Notes: generated by a model not told the origin, from the sequence alone. A DNA stretch of 5,408 nt from an uncultured Oscillospiraceae bacterium (GCA_944386965.1 CALXDE010000034.1:1-5408), one strand, 5' to 3'. Positions 1-4,706 are shown, numbered from the stretch's first letter. A program made the numbers and translations.

Positions 1-1
1 C

Positions 2-211
2 CTGTTGCGCCTGGACTTTGCCGCCGCCTTCCGCTGGAATCCGGGGCTGATGGCCCTCTCCCCCTTCCTGGGGGCGCTGATCGCGCTGCTCATCGCGCGG
101 TACATCCGCACCGGCTCCTGGCGGCCCGGGAGGTGGCAGACGGCCTGCCTGTGGGCCATGCTGGGGCTTCTCCTGGTATGGGGTGTGGTACGGAACGTCA
201 TGGGCATATAG
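2..211 (+). CDS. DUF2752-type membrane protein, C-terminal part (5' end outside window)
   Basis: This is an open frame from the window edge to a TAG stop, giving 69 residues of a larger protein. It begins with LLRLDFAAAFRWNPGL, which resembles the second conserved block of DUF2752 proteins (family pattern: a CPxCGxTRA-like motif, then a short 'hG-hxxAhxxNPh' block). A hydrophobic segment follows (about residues 15-30 of the visible part), then a basic loop (RYIRTGSWRPGRW), then a last hydrophobic helix (about residues 47-62). The Cys motif would lie upstream of the window, so it cannot be checked. The function of the family is unknown; these are small integral membrane proteins. A TTG at 5 could be read as a start, but the frame stays open before it and the conserved block continues into the edge, so a truncated gene is more likely. 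The gene ends just before a strong hairpin terminator. Confidence 0.65.
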   Translation: MLRLDFAAAFRWNPGLMALSPFLGALIALLIARYIRTGSWRPGRWQTACLWAMLGLLLVWGVVRNVMGI

Positions 212-224
212 AGATAGAAAGAGG

Positions 225-260
225 GAGGGCCTCCGGCATTGCCGGAGGCCCTCTTTTCTT
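225..260. terminator. Bidirectional rho-independent terminator
   Basis: A perfect 13-bp stem pairs 225-237 with 241-253 (GAGGGCCTCCGGC / GCCGGAGGCCCTC) around a 3-base loop. On + it is followed by TTTTCTT, which fits termination of the DUF2752 gene. On the minus strand the stem is followed by CCTCTTTCT, a weaker T-rich tract. The minus-strand operon stops at 259, immediately at this hairpin, so the element probably serves both convergent transcripts. Confidence 0.85.
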
Positions 261-888
261 ATGGTCCGCGGGAAGATTTGGACTGCCGGTCCAGCTCCTT
301 CCACGTCCCATCCGTCTGCTGGACATAGATGTCGATGGAGCTGAAATTTGGACAAGGATAGCGGCGGGTCATCAGGCAATAGCGACCGCCTTCTCCCGGG
401 ATGTCCGCCTGGGGCGTGAAGCGATCTGTTTCCGTCATACTTACGGCTGCGCCGTTGGTGTCGTACTTGGTGGTGCGGATGGAGAACACCGGAGGGTCCT
501 CCCCCTCCGGCACGAAGCCGAAGAGGTCCATGCGGGCCTCACCTCTCTCGGAGTGGATAACCGCCCCCCAGAGGGGTGGGCTGTCCAGGTCGGCAAAAAG
601 CATGAATTTTCTGGGTTCCCATCCGAGGCGCAAAGGGTAAAAGACCAGGTCGGTATAGTAAAACCCATCGTCGCAACGGCGCAGGTATAGCCGCCGCAGG
701 CCGTCCCAAGTGCTGTAGACCGTCTCTGTGCCGGTCAGCTCCTCCTTGCTGTCCAAATAGGCGAGGGCCTGACTGGGAAAGAGATAATAGATGTCCAGAA
801 CCGCGTTCAGCGCCAGCAGCGCCGCCAGGACTGTCAGCCACCTGAGGGCCCGGCGCTTTCGGGTGAGGACCTTTCGTTTACGGGCCAT
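259..888 (-). CDS. Unrecognised single-pass membrane protein, last gene of padR operon
   Basis: This is a 209-residue protein of unknown function. The N-terminus is very basic (MARKRKVLTRKRRALRW), followed by one hydrophobic helix at about residues 17-37 and a polar C-terminal region of about 170 residues. The charge distribution predicts cytoplasmic N-terminus and extracytoplasmic remainder. That remainder is rich in aromatic residues and beta-prone stretches and holds three cysteines (in RRCDDG, YCLM and YPCPN). I recognise no domain in it and no catalytic motif. The ATG at 888 overlaps the end of the upstream HAAS gene by 11 bases and has a GGAGGAGG ribosome binding site inside that gene, so the two are translationally coupled. 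Its place after padR and a HAAS membrane protein suggests an envelope component controlled by PadR, but this is inferred from context alone. Confidence 0.8.
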   Translation of the reverse strand: MARKRKVLTRKRRALRWLTVLAALLALNAVLDIYYLFPSQALAYLDSKEELTGTETVYSTWDGLRRLYLRRCDDGFYYTDLVFYPLRLGWEPRKFMLFADLDSPPLWGAVIHSERGEARMDLFGFVPEGEDPPVFSIRTTKYDTNGAAVSMTETDRFTPQADIPGEGGRYCLMTRRYPCPNFSSIDIYVQQTDGTWKELDRQSKSSRGP

Positions 889-1630
889 AGCCGTCCACCT
901 CCTCCCAGGGGATATCCACCGTCACGCAGGCGCGCTCCTCCTGTGACCAGAAGGTGAGCACCGCCTCCTCGCATCCGGTTTCGATGGGATAGCGATACTG
1001 CCCCAGATGTCTGCCGCCGCCAAGGGAACTTCCTCCCCTGCTGAGGGACTCTCCGTTGCAGGTAAGGCCAACACCGGTCGCTGGCTTCAACGGGTCTTGC
1101 GCATAGGTCGCATAAGATACCTCCAGGCGGTAAATGCCCTCCCGACCGTCCTCCAAGGACCAGGCATCCTCCACCAGCGCTACCTCGCACAGGCGGGCCA
1201 CCTGGCCGCCCAGGGACACCCGGAGATCCATGGTTTCTGACCAGAGCGGGGACAGGTCGCTGGTGCTGAAATTTCCCATGGGCTCGTCGCTCCACCGGGC
1301 GTCGAGGTTTTGGACCACCCGATACAGGAAGTTGGCCCCGGACTGGAACATGACGACCATCAGCAAAATGCACACCGCCTTGCACACCCTTCCCACCCAC
1401 AGCCAGAGGGGGGAGAGCCGCGCGTTCCACTGCCGGCCGATCTCCCCGGCGTCCCCCATGGCCGCCACGGCCCGCTCCTGGGCAGCGGCGGCGTCCATGC
1501 CGCCGGCCTCCAGGGCCTCCTGGTGGTCGGCCAGGTGCTCCAGCAGCTCCTGCCGGATGGCCTCCCGCTCCGCCGCGGTGGCCCGGGGGATGTGGGCGAG
1601 GACCGCCTGACAGAATTCCTGACCATCCAT
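878..1630 (-). CDS. HAAS (DUF1700)-type membrane protein paired with PadR
   Basis: This is a 250-residue protein. Residues 1-70 are a charged alpha-helical block (EREAIRQELLEHLADHQEAL, then AQERAVAAMGDAGEIGRQWN) that matches the HAAS/DUF1700 pattern: a helix with ExLxxHhxD, then a 'hxxxGDPxxIxxxh' end. One membrane helix follows at about 74-94, then an extracytoplasmic region of about 150 residues with no domain I recognise. HAAS proteins are commonly encoded directly after PadR-type regulators, as here. The start is a choice. A GTG at 1639 overlaps the padR stop, but the ATG at 1630 sits 6 bases after GGGGTG, and the HAAS block starts soon after it, so 1630 is preferred. The 3' end overlaps the next gene by 11 bases. 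The likely role is a membrane partner or sensor linked to PadR; the ligand and mechanism are unknown. Confidence 0.78.
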   Translation of the reverse strand: MDGQEFCQAVLAHIPRATAAEREAIRQELLEHLADHQEALEAGGMDAAAAQERAVAAMGDAGEIGRQWNARLSPLWLWVGRVCKAVCILLMVVMFQSGANFLYRVVQNLDARWSDEPMGNFSTSDLSPLWSETMDLRVSLGGQVARLCEVALVEDAWSLEDGREGIYRLEVSYATYAQDPLKPATGVGLTCNGESLSRGGSSLGGGRHLGQYRYPIETGCEEAVLTFWSQEERACVTVDIPWEEVDGYGP

Positions 1631-1635
1631 ACCGG

Positions 1636-1959
1636 TCACCCCATGCTGAGCACGGCGTTGATGGCCCCCTCATAGGCCCTCCACTGCCGCGTCTCCTCCG
1701 CCAGCTGCTTTCTGCCCCGCTCCGTCAGGTGGTAGTACTTCCGCTCCCGGCCGGCGGGGGACACCTGGCGGTAGGCGGTGACCGCGCCGCTGTTTTCCAG
1801 CCCCCGGAGGATGGGGTAGAGGGTCCCCTCCTTCATGGTGAAGGTGCTGTCGCACTTCTTCTCCAGGGCCGCGATCATCTCATAGCCGTACATGTCCGCC
1901 ACGCTCAAAAGGTGCAGCACCACCAGGGACGTGTGCTCCATGGCCTGCTTCTGCCGCAT
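1636..1959 (-). CDS. PadR-family transcriptional regulator
   Basis: This is a 107-residue one-domain regulator. It shows the PadR winged helix-turn-helix in order: a helix with LVVLHLLSVADMYGYEMI, then STFTMKEGTLYPILRGLENSGAV (recognition helix with the family's GTLYPhLxxLExxG signature), then the wing with GRERKYYHLTERGRKQL. A short C-terminal helix (about residues 88-105) would form the dimer interface of the short PadR type. The frame is open to 2055, but the extra 32 residues lie across the promoter. The ATG at 1959 follows AGAGGAGG at 7-8 bases and starts the domain properly. The stop overlaps the alternative GTG start of the next gene by 4 bases. PadR proteins repress, and usually autoregulate by binding dyads in their own promoter; a strong dyad is present upstream (1983-2019). 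The inducer is unknown. Confidence 0.93.
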   Translation of the reverse strand: MRQKQAMEHTSLVVLHLLSVADMYGYEMIAALEKKCDSTFTMKEGTLYPILRGLENSGAVTAYRQVSPAGRERKYYHLTERGRKQLAEETRQWRAYEGAINAVLSMG

Positions 1960-1982
1960 GACAATGCCTCCTCTCTGTACCT

Positions 1983-2019
1983 CGTTTCTCGTGGTAAGTA
2001 CAGCATACCTTGAGAAACG
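1983..2019. promoter_or_regulatory. Candidate PadR operator: 37-bp concentric inverted repeat
   Basis: The arms are 1983-1996 (CGTTTCTCGTGGTA) and 2006-2019 (TACCTTGAGAAACG). They are inverted repeats of each other at 12 of 14 positions: 8 outer matches, 2 mismatches, then 4 inner matches, around a 9-base spacer. The dyad covers the -10 hexamer, part of the -35/-10 spacer and the predicted transcription start of the padR promoter. Binding there would block RNA polymerase. Assignment to PadR rests on position and the family's habit of autoregulation. The dyad could bind another dimeric regulator, and it is longer than a single PadR site usually is, so two sites are possible. Confidence 0.6.
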
Positions 2020-2030
2020 ATATATGTCAA
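2002..2030 (-). promoter_or_regulatory. padR operon promoter, sigma-70/SigA type
   Basis: On the minus strand, TTGACA (2030-2025) is a perfect -35. It is followed by a 17-base spacer and TATGCT (2007-2002) as the -10, with transcription predicted to start near 1995. That leaves a leader of about 36 bases before the padR ATG. The promoter lies just downstream of the bioY terminator, so padR, the HAAS gene and the 259-888 gene probably form one independent unit. Confidence 0.82.
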
Positions 2031-2048
2031 GAGAAATCTGCTCCGGGC

Positions 2049-2090
2049 AAAACAACAGCGGGGGACGCTTCTGCGTCCCCCGCCGCTGTT
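2049..2090 (-). terminator. bioY terminator hairpin
   Basis: A perfect 11-bp GC-rich stem pairs 2058-2068 (GCGGGGGACGC) with 2073-2083 around the loop TTCT. Partial further pairing reaches the flanking A-rich and T-rich ends. On the minus strand the stem is followed by TGTTGTTTTG, a usable U-tract, and it lies just beyond the bioY stop. It separates bioY from the padR promoter. Confidence 0.75.
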
Positions 2091-2091
2091 T

Positions 2092-2640
2092 TCAGCGGAT
2101 ATGCCGCCGCAGCCGGACCGTCAGACCCAGGGCCACGGCGATCTTGCACAGGTCCGGCACCACAAAGGGCGCCACGCAGGTCCCCAGGGCCGCGCCCAGG
2201 CCCATGGCGCCGGAGGCGCGGGCGTAGAGGGCCAGGTACCAGGCGGTGCCGAAGGCGTAGCACGCCAGGAGGCCCAGGACCATGGACAACCCCAGGGCCC
2301 GGGGCCCTGTCCCCAGCAGCCGCTCCCCGGCCCACATCACCACCGCCGAGGCCAGAAAGCCCGCGAGATAGCCGCCGGTGGCTCCCAGCAGCACCCCGGC
2401 CCCTCCGGTAAAGCCGGCGAACACCGGCAGCCCCGCCGTCCCCATCAGGAGGTAGAGCACCACGGCGGCGGCGCCCCGCCGGCCCCCCAGGGGCCCCACG
2501 GAGAGAACCACCCCCAGGGTCTGGATGGTGAAAGGGGGCTGGGTGGGAATGGCGATCCAGGCGCACACCGCCGTCAGGGCGGCGCAGGCGGCGATGTGAG
2601 TCAGGGAGCGGACAGAGACGCGGCGGGCGGTTTTTTCCAT
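2092..2640 (-). CDS. bioY: BioY, biotin-binding S component of an ECF transporter
   Basis: This 182-residue integral membrane protein has the usual BioY length. Recognisable family blocks in order are IPTQPPFTIQTLGVVL (about 32-47), VLYLLMGTAGLPVFAGFTGG (61-80), GVLLGATGGYLAGF (82-95), CYAFGTAWY (127-135) and PFVVPDLCKIAVALGL (157-172). It shows about six hydrophobic helices. BioY binds biotin at the outer face and works with the ECF energising module (T protein plus two ATPases). No bioM or bioN lies beside it, so it probably shares a module encoded elsewhere, as in group II ECF systems. The start at ATG 2640 has AGGAGG 8 bases upstream. An open frame extends to 2703, but that part would be unrelated to the family and overlaps the promoter. 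A BirA-type operator upstream ties it to biotin control. Confidence 0.95.
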   Translation of the reverse strand: MEKTARRVSVRSLTHIAACAALTAVCAWIAIPTQPPFTIQTLGVVLSVGPLGGRRGAAAVVLYLLMGTAGLPVFAGFTGGAGVLLGATGGYLAGFLASAVVMWAGERLLGTGPRALGLSMVLGLLACYAFGTAWYLALYARASGAMGLGAALGTCVAPFVVPDLCKIAVALGLTVRLRRHIR

Positions 2641-2674
2641 GGGAAGGTCCTCCTGTGGCGAAAAGTCTGGGGCC

Positions 2675-2703
2675 AGGATACCACGGCTCGCCCGAGTTGT
2701 CAA
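2675..2703 (-). promoter_or_regulatory. bioY promoter, SigA type
   Basis: On the minus strand, TTGACA (2703-2698) is followed by a 17-base spacer and TATCCT (2680-2675), with a start predicted near 2668 and a leader of about 28 bases. The -35 lies inside one half of the BirA-type operator, so operator occupancy should shut the promoter. Confidence 0.78.
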
Positions 2704-2728
2704 CTTGATTTTTAATACAGGTTTACAA
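2697..2728. promoter_or_regulatory. BirA-type biotin operator of bioY
   Basis: The half-sites are TTGTCAACT (2697-2705) and GGTTTACAA (2720-2728), separated by 14 bases. The right half equals the half-site GGTTTACAA of the known BirA operator pattern TTGTAAACC-N14-16-GGTTTACAA. The left half matches it at 7 of 9 positions. The spacing is within the known range. With biotinyl-AMP, a BirA carrying an N-terminal DNA-binding domain would bind here and repress bioY. The birA gene is not in the window. Confidence 0.82.
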
Positions 2729-2738
2729 TTTGGGCAAA

Positions 2739-2760
2739 GTCCGCCCCTCCCCGGGGGGAC
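2739..2760 (-). terminator. Possible weak terminator after the DUF4250 gene
   Basis: A GC-rich imperfect hairpin pairs 2739-2746 with 2753-2760 (7 of 8 pairs, 6-base loop). On the minus strand it is followed only by TTTGCCC. It lies between the DUF4250 stop (2776) and the bioY promoter. The short T-tract makes termination uncertain, so some read-through into bioY is possible. Confidence 0.4.
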
Positions 2761-2775
2761 AGGCGGCAGAGCGCC

Positions 2776-2949
2776 TTAGACAAACTGCTTCCGGGCCGGG
2801 TCATATCGGCAGCCGATGGCGGCGAGCTTCTCTTCCAGGATTTCCCGGGAAATATCCTCCCCGGCGCACAGGTCCTCCAGGTCGCTGTAGTCGTCCCGGA
2901 GCTTGGTGTTCACAAAGCTGAGCAGGATCACAGGGTCGCTGGGCAGCAT
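2776..2949 (-). CDS. DUF4250 family small protein
   Basis: This small gene encodes 57 residues, beginning MLPSDPVILLSFVNTKLRDD and ending YDPARKQFV. It matches the DUF4250 pattern of small Firmicute proteins: MLPxDPxhLLSxVNTKLRDxY, then an acidic LxxLC block, then a helix ending in an IGxxYD turn. The length fits the family. It is a predicted cytoplasmic, mainly helical protein with no membrane segment. The ATG at 2949 follows AAAGGAGGTG at ideal spacing, and the gene has its own promoter (3018-3046), so I regard it as real despite its size. The function of the family is not known. The codon use is GC-rich like that of its neighbours. It is divergent from the chromate transporter pair. Confidence 0.9.
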   Translation of the reverse strand: MLPSDPVILLSFVNTKLRDDYSDLEDLCAGEDISREILEEKLAAIGCRYDPARKQFV

Positions 2950-2996
2950 AGGGCACCTCCTTTCTCGGTTTCCCGACAGATCGGCGGAACTGGTGA

Positions 2997-3025
2997 TTTA
3001 CAGGACGACATATTTCCAGTATAAT
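2997..3025 (+). promoter_or_regulatory. Promoter of the chromate transporter pair
   Basis: TTTACA (2997-3002) as the -35, a 17-base spacer and a perfect TATAAT (3020-3025) as the -10 predict a start near 3032 and a leader of about 40 bases. The -10 overlaps the -10 of the opposing DUF4250 promoter by four bases (3020-3023). Confidence 0.82.
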
Positions 3026-3046
3026 GTGGGGCGAAGGATCAGACAA
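3018..3046 (-). promoter_or_regulatory. DUF4250 gene promoter
   Basis: On the minus strand, TTGTCT (3046-3041), a 17-base spacer and TATACT (3023-3018) form a good SigA-type promoter with a start near 3011, giving a leader of about 60 bases. Its -10 shares bases 3020-3023 with the -10 of the plus-strand promoter. The two promoters therefore cannot be opened independently at the same time. Confidence 0.75.
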
Positions 3047-3071
3047 GCATTTTTTGGGAGGGAGAGCGGCG

Positions 3072-3635
3072 ATGAAAGGGAAAAACAAGTATCTGACGCT
3101 GTTTTTTTCCACACTGACCCTCAGCGCCTTCACCTTCGGCGGGGGATACGTGATCGTGTCCCTGATGAAGCGGAAGTTTGTGGATGAGCTGGGGTGGCTG
3201 GAGGAGAGTGAGATGCTGGACATGACGGCTATCGCCCAGTCCTGCCCCGGGGCGGTGGCGGTGAACGCGGCCATCCTGGTGGGCCACCGGGTGGCGGGCT
3301 TCTGGGGAACGGTGGTGTCCGTCATCGGCACGGTGATCCCGCCCTTTGTGATCATCGGGATCATCTCCTTCTGCTATGACGCCTTCCGCTCCAACGTCTA
3401 TGTGGCCGCGGCCCTCAAGGGCATGGAGTCGGGCATCGCGGCGGTGATTGCCGACGTGACGGTGAACCTCTCCCGCAACGCCTGGCGGGAGTCGAAGTGG
3501 AGCGGGGCGGTGACCATGGCGCTGGCCTTCTGCGCCTCCTGGTTCTTTGATGTGAACGTGCTGTGGATCATCCTGGTCTGCGGGATGTACGGCGCGGGCC
3601 GCACCTGGCTGGCGGAGAGGAGGAAGCGGACATGA
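3072..3635 (+). CDS. Chromate transporter (CHR family), short-chain subunit 1
   Basis: This 187-residue polytopic membrane protein is of the single-domain CHR type. Family marks are FTFGGGYV at about 20-27 (conserved FGGG), SCPGAVAVNAAILVGHRVAG at 57-76 (the PG, N and G-R block), and IGTVIPPFVII at 85-95. The Arg/Lys-rich end (AERRKRT) suggests a cytoplasmic C-terminus. The ATG at 3072 follows GGGAGGGAG and starts the conserved region properly; the frame is open to 3024, but that part overlaps the promoter. The stop overlaps the next start as ATGA. Short CHR proteins are encoded as pairs, and paired subunits of B. subtilis have been shown to act together in chromate resistance. The transport direction and real substrate (chromate, sulfate or another anion) cannot be told from the sequence. 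Confidence 0.93.
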   Translation: MKGKNKYLTLFFSTLTLSAFTFGGGYVIVSLMKRKFVDELGWLEESEMLDMTAIAQSCPGAVAVNAAILVGHRVAGFWGTVVSVIGTVIPPFVIIGIISFCYDAFRSNVYVAAALKGMESGIAAVIADVTVNLSRNAWRESKWSGAVTMALAFCASWFFDVNVLWIILVCGMYGAGRTWLAERRKRT

Positions 3636-4195
3636 GGATCTATCTCGAGCTGCTGCTGAGCTTTTTCCAGATCGGCCTTTTGAGCTTCGGCGGGGGCATG
3701 GCGGCCCTGCCCCTTATCAGCCAGCAGGTGGTGGACCGGCACGGCTGGCTGACCTTGGGGGAGTTTACGGACCTCATCACCATCTCGGAGATGACCCCGG
3801 GCCCCATCGGCATCAATGCCTCCACCTTCGTGGGCATCCGGGTGGCGGGGGTTCCCGGGGCGGTGATCGCCATGATCGGCTATGTCCTGCCCGCCTGCGT
3901 GCTGGTAAGCGTGCTGGCCAAGCTCTATGAGAAGTACCGGGACATGACCTATATCCAGGGGACCCTCCGGGGACTGCGGCCGGCCATTGTGGCCCTCATC
4001 GCCGCGGCGGGGGTGAACATCCTGCTCCTGGCCCTGGCCGGGGAGGGGGAGGGCAGCGTCAATCTTGTGGGCCTGGCCCTGTTTGCCGCGGCGTTTTTGA
4101 CACTGCGGCGCTGGAAGCCCAATCCCATCTACGTGATGCTGGGGTGCGGGGCGCTGGGGGCTGTTCTCTACCCCCTCCTGGGCATGGCGGTATAG
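3632..4195 (+). CDS. Chromate transporter (CHR family), short-chain subunit 2
   Basis: This is the second 187-residue CHR domain, the same length as its partner but clearly diverged. Family marks are LLSFGGGMAALPLI at about 16-29, DLITISEMTPGPIGINASTFVGIRVAG at 47-73 and IGYVLPACVLV at 82-92. About five or six hydrophobic helices are visible. The start at ATG 3632 overlaps the stop of subunit 1 by four bases (ATGA) and has GAGGAGGAAG upstream inside that gene. Equal production and a heteromeric complex are therefore likely. Two-domain CHR proteins such as ChrA are thought to carry two halves in opposite membrane orientation, and short pairs may do the same with two chains. No regulator of chrB type is nearby. 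Confidence 0.93.
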   Translation: MRIYLELLLSFFQIGLLSFGGGMAALPLISQQVVDRHGWLTLGEFTDLITISEMTPGPIGINASTFVGIRVAGVPGAVIAMIGYVLPACVLVSVLAKLYEKYRDMTYIQGTLRGLRPAIVALIAAAGVNILLLALAGEGEGSVNLVGLALFAAAFLTLRRWKPNPIYVMLGCGALGAVLYPLLGMAV

Positions 4196-4205
4196 GGGAA
4201 AGAGC

Positions 4206-4231
4206 CGCGCCGGGCCCATGGGCCCGGCGCG
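4206..4231. terminator. Perfect 26-bp palindrome between convergent genes, probable terminator
   Basis: The 12-bp arms CGCGCCGGGCCC (4206-4217) and its exact complement (4220-4231) surround AT; because AT is self-complementary, the element is a perfect 26-bp palindrome. It lies 10 bases after the chromate transporter stop and just before the stop of the convergent repressor gene (4238). Downstream tracts are poor: CTGGATTTATT on plus and GGCTCTTTCCCC on minus. It is probably a bidirectional terminator of modest strength, relying on its very GC-rich stem. Confidence 0.6.
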
Positions 4232-4237
4232 CTGGAT

Positions 4238-4618
4238 TTATTGGGGCTGGGACTGGCCCTTGCGGACAAAGGCCCGGATGGCCTCGAAGCTCTCGGCGCT
4301 GATGACGTGCTCCATGCGGCAGGCGTCCTCCGCGGCCACCACCGGGTCCACCCCCAGGGCCGTGAGCCAGGCGGAGAGGAAGGTGTGGCGCTCATAGATG
4401 CGCTGAGCGACCTCCAGACCGGAATCCGTCAGGGTGATGTGGCCCAGCTCGTTGATCTCGATGTAGCCGCCTTCCCGCAGCTTCTTCATGGCGATGCTGA
4501 CGCTGGGCTTGGAGAAGTTCAGCTCCGCGGCGATGTCGATGGCGTGGACGTCCCCGTTGCGGCGGCTCAGGATCAGGATGGCCTCCAGGTAGTTCTCCGC
4601 TGATTCGTGGATCTTCAA
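4238..4618 (-). CDS. DtxR/MntR-family metal-dependent repressor (short form)
   Basis: This 126-residue protein holds a winged helix domain (about 1-65, recognition helix near 36-48 with SKPSVSIAMKKL, wing GHITLTDSG) and a metal-binding dimerisation domain (about 66-120). Candidate metal ligands are E12, H78 (in YERHTF) and C100, E103, H104 in the motif DACRMEH. The C-x2-EH order resembles DtxR/IdeR and differs from the E-x2-EH of MntR, which hints at iron. The SH3-like third domain of long DtxR proteins is absent, as in clostridial short forms. The start is TTG at 4618, with AAGGAG 8 bases upstream; no ATG fits. It is divergent from the acetyltransferase gene, with a palindrome between them that could be its operator. 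The metal assignment is inference. Confidence 0.92.
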   Translation of the reverse strand: MKIHESAENYLEAILILSRRNGDVHAIDIAAELNFSKPSVSIAMKKLREGGYIEINELGHITLTDSGLEVAQRIYERHTFLSAWLTALGVDPVVAAEDACRMEHVISAESFEAIRAFVRKGQSQPQ

Positions 4619-4643
4619 GAGAATCGCTCCTTTCCGTAGGGTG

Positions 4644-4671
4644 TTGACTTCTTTTTTTCATATGCTATCAT
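4644..4671 (+). promoter_or_regulatory. GNAT gene promoter, SigA type
   Basis: TTGACT (4644-4649), a 16-base spacer and TATCAT (4666-4671) predict a start near 4678 and a leader of about 65 bases. The -10 lies inside the 4661-4680 palindrome. For the divergent repressor gene I find no promoter as convincing on the minus strand. Confidence 0.65.
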
Positions 4672-4680
4672 GTTACCATA
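4661..4680. promoter_or_regulatory. 20-bp imperfect palindrome, candidate DtxR-family operator
   Basis: TATGCTATCATGTTACCATA equals its reverse complement at 16 of 20 positions (pattern TATGsTAwCATGwTAsCATA). It overlaps the -10 of the GNAT promoter and lies 43 bases upstream of the repressor start. Size and symmetry fit a DtxR-family dimer site (typical sites are 19-21 bp), although the bases do not match the classical DtxR or MntR boxes. The assignment is by position. Confidence 0.5.
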
Positions 4681-4706
4681 GACAGCGGTGAAAATACAAG
4701 CGGCCC

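Noticed and set aside
133..690. Plus-strand frame of 185 codons crossing the terminator at 225-260
   Set aside because: It reads through a strong hairpin terminator, is antisense to the 259-888 gene and starts inside the DUF2752 frame.
834..1673. 279-codon minus-strand frame over the HAAS gene
   Set aside because: It is in another frame from the HAAS protein, is Gly/Arg/Pro-rich without a domain, and its start lies inside padR; the overlapping HAAS frame explains the region.
1960..2055. N-terminal extension of PadR from an upstream ATG
   Set aside because: The extra 32 codons cover the promoter and operator dyad and are not part of the PadR fold; the ATG at 1959 has the ribosome binding site.
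2101..2715. Long plus-strand frame (204 codons) opposite bioY
   Set aside because: It is antisense to a clear BioY protein, is dominated by Gly/Gln/Pro/Arg as expected for a shadow frame in GC-rich DNA, and has no good ribosome binding site.
2801..3364. 187-codon minus-strand frame across DUF4250 and the first transporter gene
   Set aside because: It crosses both promoters and is out of frame with the DUF4250 protein, which has the better start signal and a family match.
3398..4219. Long minus-strand frame (273 codons) opposite the chromate transporter pair
   Set aside because: It is antisense across two well-conserved genes, is rich in Gln/His/Pro/Gly, and has no recognisable domain; it runs into the intergenic palindrome.
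4658..4706. Minus-strand promoter for the DtxR-type gene
   Set aside because: Candidates such as TTGTAT-18-TAACAT or CTGTCT-16-TATGAA match consensus too weakly to report as a feature, although some promoter must lie here or close by.
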